Positions 12,955 through 13,070 of a DNA stretch of 13,070 nucleotides are shown here, piece by piece. The translations under genes and the position numbers were made by a program. Origin of the DNA: JBEDKD01 sp041172365 (GTDB lineage Bacteria > Cyanobacteriota > Cyanobacteriia > Cyanobacteriales > Microcoleaceae); assembly GCA_041172365.1 (NCBI GenBank), contig JBEDKD010000124.1, positions 1 to 13,070 on the forward strand. The letters run 5' to 3'. Each line of letters opens with the position of its first letter. The stretch's first letter is position 1. The notes under the pieces were generated by a model that saw only the letters and a program-made list of their open reading frames with translations, ran no database searches and was not told the DNA's origin.

Positions 12955-13070
12955 AGACCTCTTGCGAAATTGAAAACAAAAACATGGTACAATGAGTAAG
13001 ACGTTAATTAATAAATGGTAATTTATGGACTACGAATCTATCAAAAATTTAAAAGCTGAAGAGTTCAAAC
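12955..13070 (+). mobile_element. left end of an insertion sequence (IS5-superfamily-like), running off the window
   Basis: The terminus AGACCTCTTGCGAAATTGAA begins where hicB stops matching its family. It resembles the GACCTTTGCAAA-type ends of cyanobacterial IS5-like elements. A -10-like TACAAT lies at 12988-12993. The transposase frame opens at 13025. The right end and the target duplication are outside, so the exact junction (12952-12957) is uncertain. Confidence 0.6.
13025..13070 (+). CDS. transposase N-terminus (3' truncated by window edge)
   Basis: ATG 13025 opens MDYESIKNLKAEEFK, cut by the window end after 15 codons. This N-terminal pattern (Y-x-I-x-x-L, then EFKRLTGV in full copies) recalls the HTH head of IS5-like DDE transposases common in cyanobacteria. 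No strong Shine-Dalgarno is seen, as is often so for transposases. With only 15 residues visible the call rests partly on its place behind the IS-like end. Confidence 0.55.
   Translation, partial: MDYESIKNLKAEEFK

Noticed and set aside
12726..12956. Plus-strand frame of 76 codons overlapping the nuclease 3' end
   Set aside because: It is the complement of the hicB remnant, which has the clear protein signature.

Overview
The window is chromosomal DNA from a cyanobacterium. The signs are seven perfect copies of the octamer GCGATCGC (HIP1) in 13 kb, a cyanobacterial-type AbrB regulator (cyAbrB), a 4-Cys serine/threonine kinase with a membrane tail, heptamer tandem repeats of the TTCTGCC type, and several dispersed palindromic repeats. 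The genus cannot be fixed from this sequence alone. Polyhydroxybutyrate (PHB) metabolism is present: the C-terminal part of a PHB depolymerase (2-724) is followed by a phasin-like granule protein (914-1462).

Layout from left to right. (1) 1-1680: the PHB genes, ending at a strong terminator. (2) 1700-2330: a gene-free stretch with two copies of a repeat of about 115 bp. (3) 2333-6709: two sensory or signalling proteins on the plus strand, a Ser/Thr kinase with a polytopic C-terminus and a CHASE-domain histidine kinase with no response regulator beside it. They are separated by tandem repeats. (4) 6710-7128: an island of three small inverted-repeat elements. (5) 7129-9058: minus-strand genes, namely a TauE/SafE-type permease, tRNA-Ala(GGC) and cyAbrB. 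A plus-strand terminator between the tRNA and cyAbrB has no known gene upstream. (6) 9314-9718: a full-length but dead Rrf2-family regulator with six internal stop codons, all in one unshifted frame. It was not obvious as an ORF and was found by reading through the stops. (7) 9811-11473: cbiB (cobalamin synthesis) and pyrR, 19 bp apart. (8) 11474-11971: a non-coding stretch with a dispersed repeat and a foldable element. (9) 11972-13070: an accessory segment with a HARE-HTH/GIY-YIG nuclease fusion, a convergent hicB antitoxin remnant that has lost its start, and the left end of an insertion sequence that appears to have cut hicB.

The housekeeping genes (cbiB, pyrR, tRNA-Ala, cyAbrB) share the window with decaying and mobile material. 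The observations most worth following are the frame-preserving Rrf2 pseudogene, the HARE-HTH/GIY-YIG nuclease next to an IS-disrupted hicB, the orphan plus-strand terminator (possible small RNA), and the 21-codon ORF whose stop overlaps the kinase start. No clearly new multigene system is demonstrated by the sequence alone.
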